Assembly (NCBI GenBank): GCA_964614375.1
Contig: CAZTLI010000296.1
Coordinates: 1 to 6,959, forward strand
Reading direction: 5' to 3'
DNA: 6,959 nucleotides
Source of the DNA: CAZTLI01 sp964614375
Lineage (GTDB): Bacteria; Chloroflexota; Anaerolineae; Aggregatilineales; Phototrophicaceae
Both the position numbers and the translations under genes were made by a program. The notes below the pieces were generated by a model that had not been told where the DNA came from, searched no databases, and saw only the letters and a list, made by a program, of their open reading frames with translations. Below are positions 5,219 to 6,959 of this stretch, in pieces (the stretch's first letter is position 1; every line of letters starts with the position of its first letter).

Positions 5219-6727
5219 TTGAACGACGACTACAACCCGTCGGACTATGAAATCCGGCAAGATGATACCCAACCGAGCATTCCAGTGCGTCCGGTGTCGG
5301 CACGGTCTACCGACCTATGGCAGTGGGTATTGGGCATCATCATCGTGCTGACGACTCTCTCGCTGGTGATTTCGATTGGACTCATCCTCGTCACACCAGA
5401 AGCGCCGCCACCCTTACCGTCACCTACGCCGATGACCGTGACGCTGATGATTGGCGGCGAATCGCGACAGGCACACACCTACGCGGCAACCGTCGGCGAG
5501 ATATTACAACAGCAAGGGATTACCCTCCATTCAGACGACTATATCTCTGTCCCGCCGACAGCGCCCCTCACACCCAATATGGAAATCGTCGTCCAGCAGG
5601 CGCGCGAAGTGACCGTCGTGCTCGATGGCGAAGCGCGCACCCACCGCACCATCTACGACAGTCCTCACGACATCCTCAATCAAATCGGGCTGGTACTGCG
5701 CGAGAGTGACCGTATCTGGGTCGATGGCACAGCTGCCACACGCAGCTCGCTGGTGACATGGCCTGTCCCTGCCCATACCATCACGATTCAACGCGCGTTC
5801 GCCATTGTCATCTGGGATGCCGACGCGGTTTACCGGCTGGAAACCAATGCCGAAACAGTGGGCGAGGCGCTCAATGAAGCGGGCGTCACCCTGTTTCTGG
5901 CCGATGCCGTCACGCCGGATGTGAACATGCCCCTCGCGCAGGATATGGAGATTGTGATTGCGCGCGCGCTGCCGATTACCATCGTTGTTGATGGCACACC
6001 GATTGAAACGCGCGTGCAGCCTTCGACGGTTGGCGAGGCAATCGCCACCGCTGATGTGGTCTTAAGCGGGTTGGACTATACCATTCCCAACGAAGACGAA
6101 GACATTTTCCCCGGCATGATTATCCGGGTGGTGCGCGCCGCAGAAAATATCGAGACTGCACAGGGGCTGCTGCCCTATGAAACGGTCTATCAACCTGACC
6201 CGGCGCTGGAACTGGATGCGCGGCGTGTTGTCCAGGCGGGCGAAAATGGCGTACAGGAGATTACCTATCGCGTGCGTTATGATGATGGCGAAGAAGTCTC
6301 GCGCACGGTCGAATCGACATCGGTTCTGCGTGAACCTGTGAACGAAATCATCGCCTATGGCACAACTATCGTCATCCGCACCATCGACACGCCCGAAGGC
6401 CCGCGCGAATACTGGCGTGTCGTCCGCATGATGGCGACCAGTTATCATCCGGCGGCGCTCGGCGGCGATAGCACGACGGCGACAGGCGCGACCCTCACCA
6501 CGGGCATTGTCGCCTCACATCCCGAAATCATCCCCTATCACACACAGGTGTTTGTCCCCGGTTATGGCATCGGGCAGATGGAAGATACCGGCGGCGGCCT
6601 ATCCAGCACACGCCGCTGGATTGACCTCGGTTACAGTGACGAGGATTGGGTGTCGTGGCGGCGGTCTGTCAATGTCTATTTCTTGACGCCCGTCCCGGCA
6701 GAAATCAATTATCTGCTGCCGGAATAG
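5219..6727 (+). CDS. Membrane-anchored cell-wall protein: four DUF348 repeats, G5 and 3D domain (YabE/RpfB-like)
   Basis: Numbered from TTG 5219 (502 residues). A polar N-terminus leads to one membrane helix (about 33-58, LWQWVLGIII onward) and a Pro-rich linker (60-71), so the rest is extracellular. Four DUF348-like repeats follow (about 72-129, 130-193, 194-250 and 251-307), each with a V-x-G-E type strand and an ILxxxGI/V helix; the second is longer. Then come a G5 domain (about 311-388) and a C-terminal 3D domain (about 401-488) with ATSYHP, TATGATLTTG, VFVPGYG, MEDTGGG and RWIDLGY. The 3D fold is a double-psi barrel related to MltA lytic transglycosylases, so peptidoglycan cleavage or remodelling is inferred. 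D456 and D469 are present, but the first family aspartate aligns with H434. The start is uncertain: ATG 5183 overlaps the TATAAT box and ATG 5090 lies upstream of it. TTG 5219 has an AGGG (5204-5207) at 11-base spacing. Domain calls are firm. Confidence 0.88.
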   Translation: MNDDYNPSDYEIRQDDTQPSIPVRPVSARSTDLWQWVLGIIIVLTTLSLVISIGLILVTPEAPPPLPSPTPMTVTLMIGGESRQAHTYAATVGEILQQQGITLHSDDYISVPPTAPLTPNMEIVVQQAREVTVVLDGEARTHRTIYDSPHDILNQIGLVLRESDRIWVDGTAATRSSLVTWPVPAHTITIQRAFAIVIWDADAVYRLETNAETVGEALNEAGVTLFLADAVTPDVNMPLAQDMEIVIARALPITIVVDGTPIETRVQPSTVGEAIATADVVLSGLDYTIPNEDEDIFPGMIIRVVRAAENIETAQGLLPYETVYQPDPALELDARRVVQAGENGVQEITYRVRYDDGEEVSRTVESTSVLREPVNEIIAYGTTIVIRTIDTPEGPREYWRVVRMMATSYHPAALGGDSTTATGATLTTGIVASHPEIIPYHTQVFVPGYGIGQMEDTGGGLSSTRRWIDLGYSDEDWVSWRRSVNVYFLTPVPAEINYLLPE

Positions 6728-6772
6728 CATTGGCGGTTGGCCTCTCGCTGCTAGCTGCGGCGCGCCCATTCA
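6728..6772. other. Short convergent intergenic spacer
   Basis: 45 bases between the stop of the 3D-domain gene and the stop of the minus-strand gene. It contains an imperfect palindrome (6746-6759, CGCTGCTAGCTGCG) with a T-T mismatch and no T-run on either side. I see no convincing terminator. Confidence 0.5.
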
Positions 6773-6959
6773 CTATCCCGCCGATTCTTCGCCTTCTTCG
6801 GTGGGGATAGGTGTGGGGCGTCCCAATGGTGATTGACACGTCACGAGGCGGTCTTGGAAAGCGGATATGAGGTCGGCATCACCTTCTTCGAGCGCCATTT
6901 GATAACCCGTCTCAAAATAACGCAGCGAACCGGGACAATTCCCTAGTCGCACTTCGACT
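6773..6959 (-). CDS. Unidentified protein, C-terminal 61 residues only (gene runs off the right edge)
   Basis: The minus strand is open from the window edge to a TAG (complement of 6773-6775). The visible peptide starts VEVRLGNCPG, passes through YFETGYQMALEEGDADLISAF and ends PTPIPTEEGEESAG. The middle looks like an amphipathic helical segment, possibly the end of a tetratricopeptide-like or other helical-repeat domain. The Pro/Glu-rich tail is typical of a disordered C-terminus. Two cysteines (visible residues 8 and 41) are present. Codon use resembles the other genes (C or G common in third positions). It is convergent with the 3D-domain gene, so it belongs to a separate transcript. No family can be named from this much sequence. 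Confidence 0.65.
   Translation of the reverse strand, partial: VEVRLGNCPGSLRYFETGYQMALEEGDADLISAFQDRLVTCQSPLGRPTPIPTEEGEESAG

Noticed and set aside
5212..5250. Short frame from GTG 5212 (MPFERRLQPVGL, then stop)
   Set aside because: Only 12 codons and not in frame with the DUF348 protein. It could be a tiny leader peptide, but nothing else supports it.
6746..6759. Palindrome CGCTGCTAGCTGCG as a terminator or operator
   Set aside because: It has a central mismatch pair, no loop space for a stable hairpin and no T-run; such a short palindrome is expected by chance.

Overview
The window looks like a chromosomal fragment of a moderately GC-rich bacterium, most plausibly a member of the Chloroflexota (Anaerolineae-like). 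That placement is an inference. It rests on the protein flavour (a DUF348/G5/3D wall protein, and a CLC transporter carrying CBS and RCK_C-type tails), a near-consensus TATAAT box, and hairpin-rich intergenic repeats. No rRNA or other marker gene is present to confirm it.

Left end (1-385): a repeat region without a credible gene. A 20-bp unit (CAGGCCGATGTGCCTGTCCG) is repeated in tandem on both sides of a run of exactly 100 Ns (89-188), so the assembly breaks inside the array. A 55-bp segment at 1-55 recurs exactly at 307-361, and its last hairpin lies just upstream of the first gene.

Middle (386-5051): three genes on the plus strand. The first is a GT4-type glycosyltransferase (386-1528). 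After a 31-bp gap comes a 711-residue CLC anion channel/transporter with a CBS pair and a C-terminal TrkA_C/RCK_C-like domain (1560-3695). Then follows a 12-helix major facilitator transporter (3765-5051), which probably has its own promoter and a very short leader. The glycosyltransferase and CLC genes are close enough to share a transcript, but no functional link between them is evident.

Right end (5052-6959): a possible weak terminator and a perfect TATAAT box precede a membrane-anchored wall protein with four DUF348 repeats, a G5 domain and a C-terminal 3D (MltA-like double-psi barrel) domain, ending at 6727. A convergent minus-strand gene enters from the right edge; only its last 61 codons (6773-6959) are visible.

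The strongest points for follow-up are the nested hairpin repeat array, the CLC-CBS-CBS-RCK_C architecture with altered ion-pathway residues, and the 3D domain that has apparently lost its first aspartate. I see no CRISPR array, transposase, phage gene, RNA gene or obvious defence system.
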